Under the pieces are notes generated by a model. It saw nothing but the letters and a program-made list of their open reading frames with translations, had not been told where the DNA came from and made no database searches. Shown here in pieces: positions 1-8,963 of a stretch of DNA of 64,000 nucleotides. How positions within the stretch are numbered: the first letter of the stretch is position 1; each line of letters begins with the position of its first letter. The DNA is from UBA7330 sp043554545 (GTDB lineage: Bacteria > Bacteroidota > Bacteroidia > Cytophagales > Cyclobacteriaceae): positions 310,001 to 374,000 of the forward strand of contig CP121337.1 in the NCBI GenBank assembly GCA_043554545.1, read 5' to 3'. A program made the translations under genes and the position numbers.

Positions 1-1
1 G

Positions 2-94
2 GAAAAACGAGCTATTCGCAGAGCAGTTGATCTGGATGATGAGGATCTTTTACATTATCAGTTGCAGTTGGAACGTTTTGAAAGTGGCCAATAA
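2..94 (+). CDS. C-terminal end of an unidentified protein (partial)
   Basis: An open frame enters from the left edge and ends at a TAA at 92-94, giving only the last 30 residues. They are charged and probably helical, ending in LERFESGQ. A strong hairpin with flanking A and T runs starts at the stop codon, which supports a real gene end. The fragment is too short to name a family. Confidence 0.5.
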   Translation, partial: EKRAIRRAVDLDDEDLLHYQLQLERFESGQ

Positions 95-149
95 AAAAGG
101 CTATCTCAAGATATTCCACAAGGGTAATATCTTTTGAGATTGCCTTTTT
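94..149. terminator. Bidirectional rho-independent terminator
   Basis: AAAAAGGC at 94-101 pairs with GCCTTTTT at 142-149. ATCTCAA at 103-109 pairs with TTGAGAT at 134-140, and an inner GATATT pairs with AATATC. The A run on one side and the T run on the other let it end both the partial plus-strand gene and the minus-strand DUF4139 gene that stops at 165. Confidence 0.85.
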
Positions 150-164
150 AACAGCTTGAGCATG

Positions 165-1781
165 CTATTCTAAAATAACGCGCTCCCGCTTGGGATATTT
201 AACCTCATATTTCAATTCAAGCTTTTCCTGCTCACCCGGCTTAATACTCAGATCCCAGCTGATTTCTCCGGTATTTTCATTCAACTGCCCACCAGAAATC
301 TCTTGAGAAGTTACGGTGATTTCTCCTCTGGTAGAAACAGGCAGCTGATCAAATATTTTAAGGTTGATAGTCGTTGATTTAGGATTCCTAACCAGAATAT
401 CAAAACCCCTGGTTTCAACTTTATTTGGCCCGATAAAATTAGATTTTGAGTAGATATCTATCTTTTTACGTTCGATCGAAATCCCAGGATCTCTGCCCAA
501 AGAAATAGCTAAAGTATCTGTGGAAGCATAGGTATCTAAAAATGAATTTCCAACAAATGTTCCCTCCAGGAAAAGACTGGCTTCTCCAGGCAGTAGATTA
601 TACTGATCCCAATTTGTGATTCTGGCCATAAGGAAAGCATCTTTATCCAATTTGGGCACTGCATAATATTCGTACTGTGCATCGATGTCATATTGCTGTA
701 GACTTACGGTAAATTGATCCCCATTAGAGGCGATGGAATACTTCTCAGCAACTGCTATTTCTACTGTCGTTTGGTTTTGCTTGATGGTGGCAACAGGCAT
801 AATAGCTTCTTCTAGCTCAACATCCATTTCATCGGCGACAACGTTCTGCATCATAGGCTCAGCAGCTGCCCTTGAAATGGCACCGGTAGCATTTAGTCGC
901 TTAGACATCATGGGTTTGTTCTGAAAGAAATTCAAATACCAGGTGCTTAGCTCAGGTGCAGTTCCACTTTTATTTGGGTTTCCATTAGATAAGGTTAATT
1001 GAACCTTGTCCCAATCCTCCCGGGTATTTTGATAGATATCAGCTTTGTATTCCAACTGCAAGTGGGAGGAGATGTCGTTTACACGAACATCATATTTCGG
1101 ATACCAACCCGCATTTTGAGTGAAATAGCTAACGTTAAACGCTGCCCTTGACCCATTCTTAGAATCAACAGTAATCACAATCTCACTGGAGGGCAACTCA
1201 TTTCTTCTGTTTCCCTGGTTGATCTGATTCTGGATTTTTGCTTGTTCTTTTTTAAGCTTATCAATTTCAATTTTCGTATTGATTTGTTGTTGCTTAATAG
1301 CCTGAAGTTGAACGGTGTAGTAGCTCACTATTTTTTCCAGCTGCTCATAAGTGATTCCGGTATCTCCACCCAGATTTTGATTGGCTTCCAGTAATTTTTG
1401 TTTGGCGTCCATCACTTGATTCCAGGATGTTTTTAGGTCTATCTCCTTAGTGACATCCGCTAGTACCTTCTGGAGACTATCTAATTGCTCATTTCTTTCC
1501 TGTTCTGAAAGATAGTCCAGTCTGTGGTTGACCGATAGAATCGTAAAATTTCCATTTCCTTTCACCTGAATGCTATTTTGATCCATGTAAGGAGAAAGAG
1601 ATTTAATGATCAGTTTACTCCTTCCTACAGGCAAGCTTGTTTTTCCAATTCGTGTAATTTGAGCTCCCTGCGTAAACACCTTGACACCTTCAATCGATGT
1701 ATTAAGGTGAATTTCTTTTGTTCCCTGAGCCAGGCTTCCAATTGACAAGCCAAGCAATAGTATGCAAATATGTATGTTCAT
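165..1781 (-). CDS. Mucoidy inhibitor MuiA-family protein (DUF4140/DUF4139), exported
   Basis: A 538-residue protein with an N-terminal signal peptide (hydrophobic residues about 5-18, likely cleaved after the SLAQG region). Residues about 30-130 match the DUF4140 N-terminal domain. Residues about 140-195 are a Gln/Lys-rich coiled coil, and residues about 205-535 match DUF4139, with the typical AGWYPKYDVRV and EDWDKVQLTLSNGNP segments. The family was named from a gene that suppresses mucoid growth, and its biochemical role is not established. The protein is probably periplasmic or attached to the envelope. The gene stands alone and ends at the terminator at 94-149. The family assignment is firm and the function is unknown. 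Confidence 0.85.
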   Translation of the reverse strand: MNIHICILLLGLSIGSLAQGTKEIHLNTSIEGVKVFTQGAQITRIGKTSLPVGRSKLIIKSLSPYMDQNSIQVKGNGNFTILSVNHRLDYLSEQERNEQLDSLQKVLADVTKEIDLKTSWNQVMDAKQKLLEANQNLGGDTGITYEQLEKIVSYYTVQLQAIKQQQINTKIEIDKLKKEQAKIQNQINQGNRRNELPSSEIVITVDSKNGSRAAFNVSYFTQNAGWYPKYDVRVNDISSHLQLEYKADIYQNTREDWDKVQLTLSNGNPNKSGTAPELSTWYLNFFQNKPMMSKRLNATGAISRAAAEPMMQNVVADEMDVELEEAIMPVATIKQNQTTVEIAVAEKYSIASNGDQFTVSLQQYDIDAQYEYYAVPKLDKDAFLMARITNWDQYNLLPGEASLFLEGTFVGNSFLDTYASTDTLAISLGRDPGISIERKKIDIYSKSNFIGPNKVETRGFDILVRNPKSTTINLKIFDQLPVSTRGEITVTSQEISGGQLNENTGEISWDLSIKPGEQEKLELKYEVKYPKRERVILE

Positions 1782-1873
1782 TTTAATGATTGTTTTCTGT
1801 TATGATGCAGCATGAGGAAAATTTCCATAAAGTTCGCCAGATATTTTATGAAACGTTTTTTTTAGAAGTTTTC

Positions 1874-1903
1874 TTGCTGTGTTAAGGCTAACAAATACCT
1901 TTG
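1874..1903 (+). promoter_or_regulatory. Bacteroidota-type promoter of the aldo/keto reductase gene
   Basis: A TTG at 1874-1876 and TACCTTTG at 1896-1903 are separated by 19 bases, matching the TTTG-N19-TAnnTTTG pattern of Bacteroidota primary promoters. Transcription would start near 1910. That rules out the upstream TTG codon at 1901 as translation start and supports the ATG at 1934. Confidence 0.6.
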
Positions 1904-1933
1904 AAGTTCAATAAATGCTTAAAATATTTGGTG

Positions 1934-2920
1934 ATGAAAAATAGAACTCTTGGTAAAAACGGATTCGAAGTAGGTGAAGTAGGGCTTGGGTGCTGGCAGC
2001 TAGGAGCAGATTGGGGACAGGATATTTCTCATGAGCGTGCTTTTAAAATTTTGGGTGAAGCGGTTGATCAGGGGATCACATTTTTTGATACCGCTGATGT
2101 TTATGGTCTTGGGAAAAGCGAAAGCTTTATTGGAGCATTTCTCAAAGAGACCAAAAGCCAGGTGAAGGTAGCTACAAAATTCGGTCGGAACTCATCCGTT
2201 TATCCTAACCGTTATTCTGAGGAGGCGCTAAGAAAATCAGTGAGTGAATCCATTGAGCGGTTAGGTCTCAATTCTCTTGATTTAATACAACTACATTGTA
2301 TTCCTACAGAAGAACTTAAAAAAGGGGAGGTTTTTGACTGGTTAAGAAAATTAAAGGAAGAAGGATTGATTGGGGCATTTGGTGCCAGTGTAGAAACTGT
2401 AGAAGAGGGGATGATCTGTATGCGTGAAGAAGGACTGTTATCCCTACAGGTTATTTTCAATATCTACAGGCAGAAGTTACTGCAGGAATTGTTACCCCAG
2501 GCTAAAGAATCAGGCATTGGAATCATTGTAAGGTTGCCGCTAGCTAGTGGACTTTTGACCGGTAAATTCTCCAGAGAAACAACCTTTCCTGATTCAGATC
2601 ATCGCAATTTCAATCAGAATGGAGAGGTTTTTAATGTAGGAGAAACATTCGCCGGACTGCCATTCCATATAGGTGTTGACTTCACAGATAAAATCAAAGA
2701 GGAGTTGCTACCAGCAGGCATGACAATGGTTCAATTTGCTTTGCGGTGGATCCTGGATCAGGAGGCAGTAAGCACGATTATACCCGGTGCAAGCTCGCCA
2801 GATCAGGTGATGTCTAATGCATCAGTTTCAGCATTACCACCGCTATCAGAAGAAACACATCAAAAGTTAGCCATGTTCTATCAAAAAGAAGTCCACCAGG
2901 AAATCAGAGGTGTTTATTGA
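1934..2920 (+). CDS. Aldo/keto reductase
   Basis: A 328-residue NADPH-dependent oxidoreductase of the aldo/keto reductase superfamily with a TIM-barrel fold, probably cytoplasmic. The catalytic tetrad is visible: Asp52 and Tyr57 in FFDTADVYG, Lys82 in VATKFG and His121 in LIQLHC. The C-terminal third carries the family's cofactor-binding part (STIIPGASSPDQV). The frame is open further upstream to a TTG at 1901, but the ATG at 1934 is preferred because the promoter's -7 element covers 1896-1903. Its last 7 bases overlap the convergent gene that ends at 2914. The substrate cannot be told from the sequence. Confidence 0.9.
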   Translation: MKNRTLGKNGFEVGEVGLGCWQLGADWGQDISHERAFKILGEAVDQGITFFDTADVYGLGKSESFIGAFLKETKSQVKVATKFGRNSSVYPNRYSEEALRKSVSESIERLGLNSLDLIQLHCIPTEELKKGEVFDWLRKLKEEGLIGAFGASVETVEEGMICMREEGLLSLQVIFNIYRQKLLQELLPQAKESGIGIIVRLPLASGLLTGKFSRETTFPDSDHRNFNQNGEVFNVGETFAGLPFHIGVDFTDKIKEELLPAGMTMVQFALRWILDQEAVSTIIPGASSPDQVMSNASVSALPPLSEETHQKLAMFYQKEVHQEIRGVY

Positions 2921-3459
2921 GAAGGGCTGTGGTGGCAGTCGTAGGTAAGTTGTACAACGCCGGAAGCATAGGCTTTTGAAGATTCGAGCTTTAGTTTTCC
3001 GGAATATTCACTATCCTTAAATAGTGGGATACCTGCTCCCAGGCGGATTGGCATGATGGTTAAAATGATGCGATCTATTAGCTGATGGTCAAACAACAGG
3101 GTATTTATTTGTCCACCACCTATCAGCCATATATGATTTCCATCCTGTTGTTTTAAGTCCCTTACAAAAGAAGGAATATCTTCATTGACGAATTTCACGT
3201 GTTGATCTTTTCCAGTTTTTGATTTTGAAAATACATAGTTAGTCTTTTCAGCATATGGGAAAGGAATGTCAAACCCTAGAATCTCCTGATAAGTACTGTT
3301 TCCCATGAGGGTAGTGTCGACGGAGTCTAAGAAAGGTTGGTACCCAAAATCTTCCCCTTCTACTATAAATTCAGGATCATTTAACCAATCAATATTCCCA
3401 TCTGGTTTGGCAATATATTGATCAAAACTGGAGGCTATATATACGATAATTTTTCGCAT
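2914..3459 (-). CDS. Dihydrofolate reductase-family protein (RibD C-terminal domain)
   Basis: A 181-residue single-domain protein resembling the RibD C-terminal reductase family, related to dihydrofolate reductase and riboflavin-biosynthesis reductases. Visible hallmarks are the N-terminal MRKIIVYIASSFDQYIAKPDG strand-loop, LMGNSTYQEI, the glycine-rich HIWLIGGGQIN nucleotide-binding loop, and DRIILTIMPIRLGAGIPLF near the end. Such stand-alone proteins are NADPH-dependent reductases of unknown substrate, and it is probably not the essential folate enzyme. It converges with and overlaps the aldo/keto reductase by 7 bp. It is divergent from the sigma factor gene at 3607. Confidence 0.88.
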   Translation of the reverse strand: MRKIIVYIASSFDQYIAKPDGNIDWLNDPEFIVEGEDFGYQPFLDSVDTTLMGNSTYQEILGFDIPFPYAEKTNYVFSKSKTGKDQHVKFVNEDIPSFVRDLKQQDGNHIWLIGGGQINTLLFDHQLIDRIILTIMPIRLGAGIPLFKDSEYSGKLKLESSKAYASGVVQLTYDCHHSPSQ

Positions 3460-3572
3460 ATGTGAATCATTAAGTTTATTGAATCAAAAGCGTTTTTACA
3501 CCCTGGTTGCTGTTTATCTGGCAATAAATTTAGTGGTTAAATATATAGTGATATCTTTTTTCTTATTTATAT

Positions 3573-3580
3573 TACATTTG
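3573..3580 (+). promoter_or_regulatory. Candidate -7 element for the first sigma factor gene
   Basis: TACATTTG matches the Bacteroidota TAnnTTTG element. It lies 26 bases before the ATG at 3607, so transcription would begin about 20 bases upstream of the start codon. No clear -33 TTTG is seen at the usual distance, only a T-rich stretch. Confidence 0.4.
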
Positions 3581-3606
3581 ACCAACAACCGGCTACATAC
3601 ATAAAT

Positions 3607-4200
3607 ATGCAAGATTCACCCCTCAATGATCTTGATTTAACCTCAGCAGAAAACACAGGAAATACTGACGCGGACTTATGGGAGCGTTTTAAGTCTGGAT
3701 GCTTGAAGTCTTATGAATTGATATATCGTGAAAATATTCAGGACTTGTTTAATTATGGAATGAGTATCGTTCACAATGAGGCACAGGTAAAAGACGGCAT
3801 CCAACAATTGTTTTTGGAAATTTGGAAATCAAGGAAAAACCTTTCAGCTACAAATAATATCAGGTTTTATTTATTGAAGTCCCTTCGTTACACCATCAAT
3901 CACACAAATGTGAAAGAGGAGAAGAGGAGGAATACGGCTTTTAATTCTTATATGGAAGAAAGTAAAATTCTGTTTCCTTTTGAAGACCAAATGATCAATG
4001 GACAGGATTTAAATGAGGTGAGAAAAAAGGTCGAAGTTGCTTTAAACAAGTTGACTGCTCGTCAAAAGGAAGTTATCACACTGATATTCATTGAGGGAAT
4101 GACTTATGAAGAGGTGGCTAACATCATGTCAATAAGTGTCGGATCCATCTATACACTTGCGTGGAAGGCAATTTCCAGGCTCAAAAAAGCAGTCATTTAG
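3607..4200 (+). CDS. ECF RNA polymerase sigma factor of the first SusCD locus
   Basis: A 197-residue sigma-70 family protein of the extracytoplasmic-function group. Region 2 lies at about residues 30-95 (FNYGMSIVHNEAQVKDGIQQLFLEIW). Region 4 lies at about residues 140-195, with the helix-turn-helix MTYEEVANIMSISVGSIYTL. It is followed by a FecR-type anti-sigma gene and by a SusC gene with an STN signalling domain. This is the standard order for substrate-induced sigma/anti-sigma control in Bacteroidota. The inferred role is to switch on the susCD genes when SusC senses its ligand. Confidence 0.92.
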   Translation: MQDSPLNDLDLTSAENTGNTDADLWERFKSGCLKSYELIYRENIQDLFNYGMSIVHNEAQVKDGIQQLFLEIWKSRKNLSATNNIRFYLLKSLRYTINHTNVKEEKRRNTAFNSYMEESKILFPFEDQMINGQDLNEVRKKVEVALNKLTARQKEVITLIFIEGMTYEEVANIMSISVGSIYTLAWKAISRLKKAVI

Positions 4201-4201
4201 A

Positions 4202-4239
4202 AATATCTTAAAAAAAATCTTTTTTATTGAATAGATATT
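4202..4239 (+). other. AT-rich inverted repeat between sigma and fecR genes
   Basis: AATATCT at 4202-4208 is repeated inverted as AGATATT at 4233-4239, enclosing an A run and a T run. It could be a weak terminator or attenuator that lowers fecR expression relative to sigma. Base composition alone could also produce it. Confidence 0.25.
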
Positions 4240-4280
4240 AACAAGTGAATACATTGTAGTATAAGTGAATTGACTTATCT

Positions 4281-5381
4281 ATGAATTATTCTTCCTGTAA
4301 AGCTGAAGACCTGGTTCTCAATCCTGAGTTTAGAGAATGGGTTGTAAACCCTACTCCCGCCACTAATGATTTTTGGGAGAACTGGTTGAAAACGCATCCT
4401 GATAAGCTGCAGGAAGTCAAGGAAGCAAAAGAAATTTTAAGGAAGTTTCCAATTAAGCAACACGCTATAAGAGAGGAGGAGGTTGATAAGATCTGGGAAT
4501 CTATAGAAAAAGCAAATTCAGACGGTAAGTTTGATACTGTCAGGGACAACATGTACCCCCTCAATGCTGAAACAGTTATCAGTAGGTTTGAATTGAAGAC
4601 CAAAGGCAGATCGAAAAGTGTCTGGAAAAAGTCTTTGAGATTCGCTGCAAGCTTGACATTGGTTGTAGCCGCTGCCTTGTGGTATCTAAACATTACCAGT
4701 TTGGAGGAGCCGGAAGCTGCTGTTGATATCCCGATTGCTGAAGTCACCAGAGAAACCCAAAGGGGGCAGAAGTCAACAATATATCTGAAGGATGGCTCTA
4801 AGGTGATGCTAAATGCTAATAGTAAGCTCACCTATCCTGAGCAATTTTCAAATAAGGACCGATTGGTAACACTAGAGGGTGAAGCATTCTTTGAAGTGTC
4901 GAAAGATCTAGAACGACCATTTCAGGTGAAAACAGGTGACCTTATCACGACTGCCTTAGGTACATCATTTAACGTCAATACCCAAAAGAATGGAACTCAT
5001 GTCGCATTGGCCACCGGTAAAGTCCTTGTATCAAACAACATAAAACCAAAAGCACCAAAAGTAATATTAGCGCCTGGTCAGGATGCATGGTACTATCCTG
5101 AAACTGAGAATTTGGTTGCGGGGTACTTTGATTATGACCTGATATTGGGTTGGAAAGATCAGACCATTGTATTTAACAAGGCAAAGGAAAAGGACGTTTT
5201 TTCGACTTTGGAAAATTGGTATGATGTAGATATCACCAAAACCAATTCACCGTCATCCCCATGGGATTATTCTGGTGAATTTAAAAAAATGGATCTTAAA
5301 AGTGTTTTGCTGTCTATCAGTTTTACCATGGATTTTGAATACACCATTAAAGAACAAAAAGTAACCATAACTTATCACTAA
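4281..5381 (+). CDS. FecR-family anti-sigma factor of the first SusCD locus
   Basis: A 366-residue inner-membrane regulator. Residues 1-115 form the cytoplasmic sigma-binding part (FWENWLKTHPDK resembles the usual N-terminal helix). Residues about 119-137 are a single membrane segment. Residues about 155-255 are the periplasmic FecR domain (IYLKDGSKVMLNANSKLTYP, LEGEAFFEV, ALGTSFNV), and residues about 290-366 are the DUF4974 domain that contacts the STN domain of the SusC receptor. It lies 80 bp after the sigma gene and 156 bp before susC. The inferred role is to hold the sigma factor until the loaded receptor relieves it. Confidence 0.93.
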   Translation: MNYSSCKAEDLVLNPEFREWVVNPTPATNDFWENWLKTHPDKLQEVKEAKEILRKFPIKQHAIREEEVDKIWESIEKANSDGKFDTVRDNMYPLNAETVISRFELKTKGRSKSVWKKSLRFAASLTLVVAAALWYLNITSLEEPEAAVDIPIAEVTRETQRGQKSTIYLKDGSKVMLNANSKLTYPEQFSNKDRLVTLEGEAFFEVSKDLERPFQVKTGDLITTALGTSFNVNTQKNGTHVALATGKVLVSNNIKPKAPKVILAPGQDAWYYPETENLVAGYFDYDLILGWKDQTIVFNKAKEKDVFSTLENWYDVDITKTNSPSSPWDYSGEFKKMDLKSVLLSISFTMDFEYTIKEQKVTITYH

Positions 5382-5422
5382 AAATGACAAATAATATATG
5401 ACAGTAGATTCAACCTAAAAAA

Positions 5423-5453
5423 AGAAGGTAACATTTAAGAAATGTCACCTTCT
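5423..5453 (+). promoter_or_regulatory. Hairpin in the leader of the first susC gene
   Basis: AGAAGGTAACATT at 5423-5435 pairs with AATGTCACCTTCT at 5441-5453 (12 of 13 pairs, loop TAAGA). An A run precedes it, but no T run follows, so it is a poor plus-strand terminator. It sits 84 bases before the susC start. A similar stem lies before the second susC (54194-54230). An mRNA-stability or attenuation element is possible. Confidence 0.5.
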
Positions 5454-5537
5454 ACATTGGCTTGTAAGCAGGTAAGCTTCTCACGGAATACCGACTTCCA
5501 AGCACTTTAAACATACTTATAAAATAAAACCCAAGAT

Positions 5538-8500
5538 ATGAAAAGTAATCTTTTACCACAATTGTTTACTTTAATGAAGTACTCATTATTGATAATAATA
5601 GTTCAGGCAATCGGCCTCAATCTTCTTTTGGCCGAAAACGTTAATGCTCAAAAAGCAAAGAGCATCAGAAAAGTTTCTGTTAGCATTGAATCAACCCAAA
5701 CTGATTTGAACGATGTGCTTAGAGAAATTGAGTCAAAGACAGATTATAAGTTCGCTTATAACAACAGCAGGGATCTTCAAAAGCTCGGAGATATCCAAAT
5801 TTCATCGGATAAAAATACGGTGTATGAGATATTGAAAGAGATTGCAAAACAAACAGGCCTTGATTTTAAGCAGGTAGACCAAACCATCAACATCAGTCGA
5901 GCAAGGCTTAAAAGTGGTGGAGCAGTTGAAATTTTCACTGCAATTGAGCAGGTTACGATCACTGGACAGATAACTGATGAAACAGGAGCCACACTACCAG
6001 GAGCTGCTATCATAGAAAAATCAACTTCTAATGGTACAACAACTGATGTAGATGGAAAATTCAGACTAAGCGTGCCCGGAGACGCCACATTGGTTATAAC
6101 ATTTGTTGGTTACGAGCCAATGGAAGTTCCAGTTAATAACCGGTCAGTAATTGATGTACAGCTAAGTCTAGATGCTACTCAATTACAAGAATTGGTCGTA
6201 GTAGGATACGGTTCTAAAAGGAAAGCAGACATTACCTCAGCGGTATCTGTTGTAGACATGAAGGACATGGGTGACCAGCCTGTAGCTAATGCTACGCAGT
6301 TTTTGCGTGGAAAGGCTGCTGGAGTTACTGTCGCACAAACAGACGGTACACCTGGGCAGGAAATGAGTATTATGATCCGGGGTGTTGGATCATTAGGAAC
6401 CAACCAGGCTCCACTTTTTGTGGTTGACGGATTTCCGGTAGGTAATCAGATGGGAAATATCAACCCTGATGACATTGAAAGCATCACGGTATTGAAAGAT
6501 GCTGCTTCAACTGCGATTTACGGTGCAAGGGGTTCTAATGGTGTTGTTTTGATTACTACAAAACGTGCCAAAGAAGGAGAAGTTTCTGTATCTGCTTCCG
6601 TGAATTATGGATTTCAGAATATTCCTCAATCAAAAAGGATTAAAATGATGTCCGGTCAGCAATACGCGCAATGGAGGAAAGAACAATACATTGACAAATC
6701 AGTTCTTGCGGGTAATGGAGTTCCAACTATTGATCAAATACCAGAGAATTACCGTTTTCCTGAGCAAACCCAGTACAGTACTGATTGGTTTGATGAGATC
6801 ACAAACGATAATGCTTCATTTCAGAGCTACAATGTTACACTTGCATCGGGCAAGGGTGATGTTAAAACATTGGTTTCTGCAGGTTACTTAGGTCAGGAAG
6901 GATCAATTATTAAAACCAATTTTGAGCGTTTTAATCTGAGAGCTAACATTGATGGCAAGGTTAATGAGTTCTTAACAATGGGACTTAATGTTGTTGGATC
7001 ACGTTCCAATGAAAGGTTCATTAATACCACAGGAAGGGATGCGATTATCGGTACCGCATTATGGGCAGACCCAAGGTACCCTGTATACAATGATGATGGA
7101 AGTTTCAATGCTTACATAGGAGCTAATGGCGGTACGTTCGGTTCAGTAAACCCAGTAATGGAACTGACACAGGAGAAAAACATGGAGCATATAAATAACC
7201 TCTTGAGTAATGCTTATGTAGAATTATCTTTCTTGAAGGATTTTAAATTCAGAACATCTTATAATGTATCACTTACGAGTGGTCGAGTAAACAGGTGGAG
7301 GCCATCTACATTGGCAGGTTCTGGTTTCAACCAACCACCTCCGAGGAATGCTACTTTGTCAGAGACCTACAATAGCATTGTCAATTGGTCAGCTGATCAA
7401 TTGTTATCTTATAGTAAGAAGATAAATGATCATCAATTTGATGTCATGTTGGGTTACAGTGCTCAGGAGCAAACAATAAGGTCGCTGTCAGGAAGTGGAA
7501 ACACGTTCCCTGACGATAAAGTGCAGTTTTTAAACAACGCAGAGAACTTCAGTGCTAGCTCAGATGAAGAAAGTTGGAGTTTATTGGCCTATTTTGTAAG
7601 GGCTAATTATTCCTTTAAGGATAAATATCTGTTTTCTGCTACTATGCGTAGAGAAGGAAGTTCCAGGTTTGGGAAAAACAATTTGTGGGGTAATTTTCCT
7701 GCATTCTCTGCTGGATGGAGAGTATCTGAAGAAAGCTTCATGACTGATATTAACTGGCTTTCAGATCTGAAATTAAGAGCGAGTTATGGTGTAACTGGTA
7801 ATAACAATATTGGTGAATACCAAAACTCAAGTAATTTGATTAGAGACAGCTATATCCTTGGAGGTCAATTAGCTCCTGGTCAGCGGCTTGGTGGATTTGT
7901 GAATACTAACCTGGGATGGGAGCAGTCTAATCAAATTGACATAGGTATGGATTTCTCAGCCTTTGAAAACAAACTTGTTGTAACAGTAGAATGGTACAAA
8001 AAGGTCACAGAGGACATGCTACTAAGTGCACCATTGCCTATTATCACAGGATTTGGTTCTACTTTGACCAACCTTGGGAAAGTAGAAAACAAAGGAGTTG
8101 AAATAGCTGTTGGTTACCGAACCAATATTGGTGAGGATCTGAATGTTAGAGCTGATTTCAATATAGCATTCAACAGAAATAAAGTCCTTGAGATCAATGG
8201 TGAAAATGATGAGATTCTAAGAAATAGTTTTTACGGTCAGGCTTACCGGTCTGCTGTTGGTCGTCCGATCGGGATGATGTGGGGGTATGATATGATAGGC
8301 ATATTTAATACTCAGGCAGAAATTGATGCTGCACCGACTCAGGATGGAGTTATCCCTGGTACTTTTATTTATAGAGATAGAAACAACGATGGGGAAATCA
8401 CTTATGCTTCTTCTTCACCAGATATGGGTGAAATTGGAAACCCTCACCCTGACTTTGTTGCTGGTTTGACTTTAGGTGCCGATTATAAAGGGTTTGATCT

Positions 8501-8933
8501 AAACATATTGTTCACTGGAGCGTATGATTATGACATTTCCAGACAGATTGAAAAAACTACCTTGAACATGGATGGAGTTTTCAATATTCTGGCAGAAGCC
8601 ACGAATCGTTGGAAGTCTGCTGAAGACCCGGGAAATGGTTGGATACCAACATCTAGTACCTGGAAATGGCAACGAGAGACAAGCTCACGATATGTCTCTG
8701 ATGGAAGTCACATATGGTTTAGGAATATAACCATTGGGTATACTTTACCAAGTAGTGTGTCAGTTCTTGGAGGTACAAGGTTTTTTGTTAATGCAGATAA
8801 TTTAGCCCTTATAACTAATTACCCTGGAAGCAATGTAGATGTAGACAGAGGTGAGGGACGAACCCTTGGTACGGATGACGAAGCTTATCCAGTTCCCAGA
8901 ATTTTAACTCTCGGAGCAAGCATCAAATTTTAG
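5538..8933 (+). CDS. SusC/RagA TonB-linked outer-membrane receptor with STN signalling domain (locus 1)
   Basis: A 1131-residue outer-membrane importer. Residues 1-38 are a signal peptide. Residues about 48-118 are a secretin/TonB N-terminal (STN) domain that can talk to FecR. Residues about 141-212 are a carboxypeptidase D regulatory-like beta domain. The LQELVVVGYGS segment at about 216 marks the start of the SusC plug, which ends near GVVLITTKRA (about 334). The remainder is the 22-strand barrel, ending in the aromatic-terminated ILTLGASIKF needed for outer-membrane insertion. It forms a complex with the SusD protein 30 bp downstream for TonB-driven uptake of an oligomeric substrate, which is not identifiable from sequence. 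Confidence 0.95.
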   Translation: MKSNLLPQLFTLMKYSLLIIIVQAIGLNLLLAENVNAQKAKSIRKVSVSIESTQTDLNDVLREIESKTDYKFAYNNSRDLQKLGDIQISSDKNTVYEILKEIAKQTGLDFKQVDQTINISRARLKSGGAVEIFTAIEQVTITGQITDETGATLPGAAIIEKSTSNGTTTDVDGKFRLSVPGDATLVITFVGYEPMEVPVNNRSVIDVQLSLDATQLQELVVVGYGSKRKADITSAVSVVDMKDMGDQPVANATQFLRGKAAGVTVAQTDGTPGQEMSIMIRGVGSLGTNQAPLFVVDGFPVGNQMGNINPDDIESITVLKDAASTAIYGARGSNGVVLITTKRAKEGEVSVSASVNYGFQNIPQSKRIKMMSGQQYAQWRKEQYIDKSVLAGNGVPTIDQIPENYRFPEQTQYSTDWFDEITNDNASFQSYNVTLASGKGDVKTLVSAGYLGQEGSIIKTNFERFNLRANIDGKVNEFLTMGLNVVGSRSNERFINTTGRDAIIGTALWADPRYPVYNDDGSFNAYIGANGGTFGSVNPVMELTQEKNMEHINNLLSNAYVELSFLKDFKFRTSYNVSLTSGRVNRWRPSTLAGSGFNQPPPRNATLSETYNSIVNWSADQLLSYSKKINDHQFDVMLGYSAQEQTIRSLSGSGNTFPDDKVQFLNNAENFSASSDEESWSLLAYFVRANYSFKDKYLFSATMRREGSSRFGKNNLWGNFPAFSAGWRVSEESFMTDINWLSDLKLRASYGVTGNNNIGEYQNSSNLIRDSYILGGQLAPGQRLGGFVNTNLGWEQSNQIDIGMDFSAFENKLVVTVEWYKKVTEDMLLSAPLPIITGFGSTLTNLGKVENKGVEIAVGYRTNIGEDLNVRADFNIAFNRNKVLEINGENDEILRNSFYGQAYRSAVGRPIGMMWGYDMIGIFNTQAEIDAAPTQDGVIPGTFIYRDRNNDGEITYASSSPDMGEIGNPHPDFVAGLTLGADYKGFDLNILFTGAYDYDISRQIEKTTLNMDGVFNILAEATNRWKSAEDPGNGWIPTSSTWKWQRETSSRYVSDGSHIWFRNITIGYTLPSSVSVLGGTRFFVNADNLALITNYPGSNVDVDRGEGRTLGTDDEAYPVPRILTLGASIKF

Positions 8934-8963
8934 TTTAAGTAAGACTTTTAAAGAAATATATTT

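Noticed and set aside
4286..4831. 181-codon open frame antisense to the fecR gene
   Set aside because: It mirrors the first fecR reading frame, has a Ser-rich composition and no recognisable domain; a shadow of the real gene.
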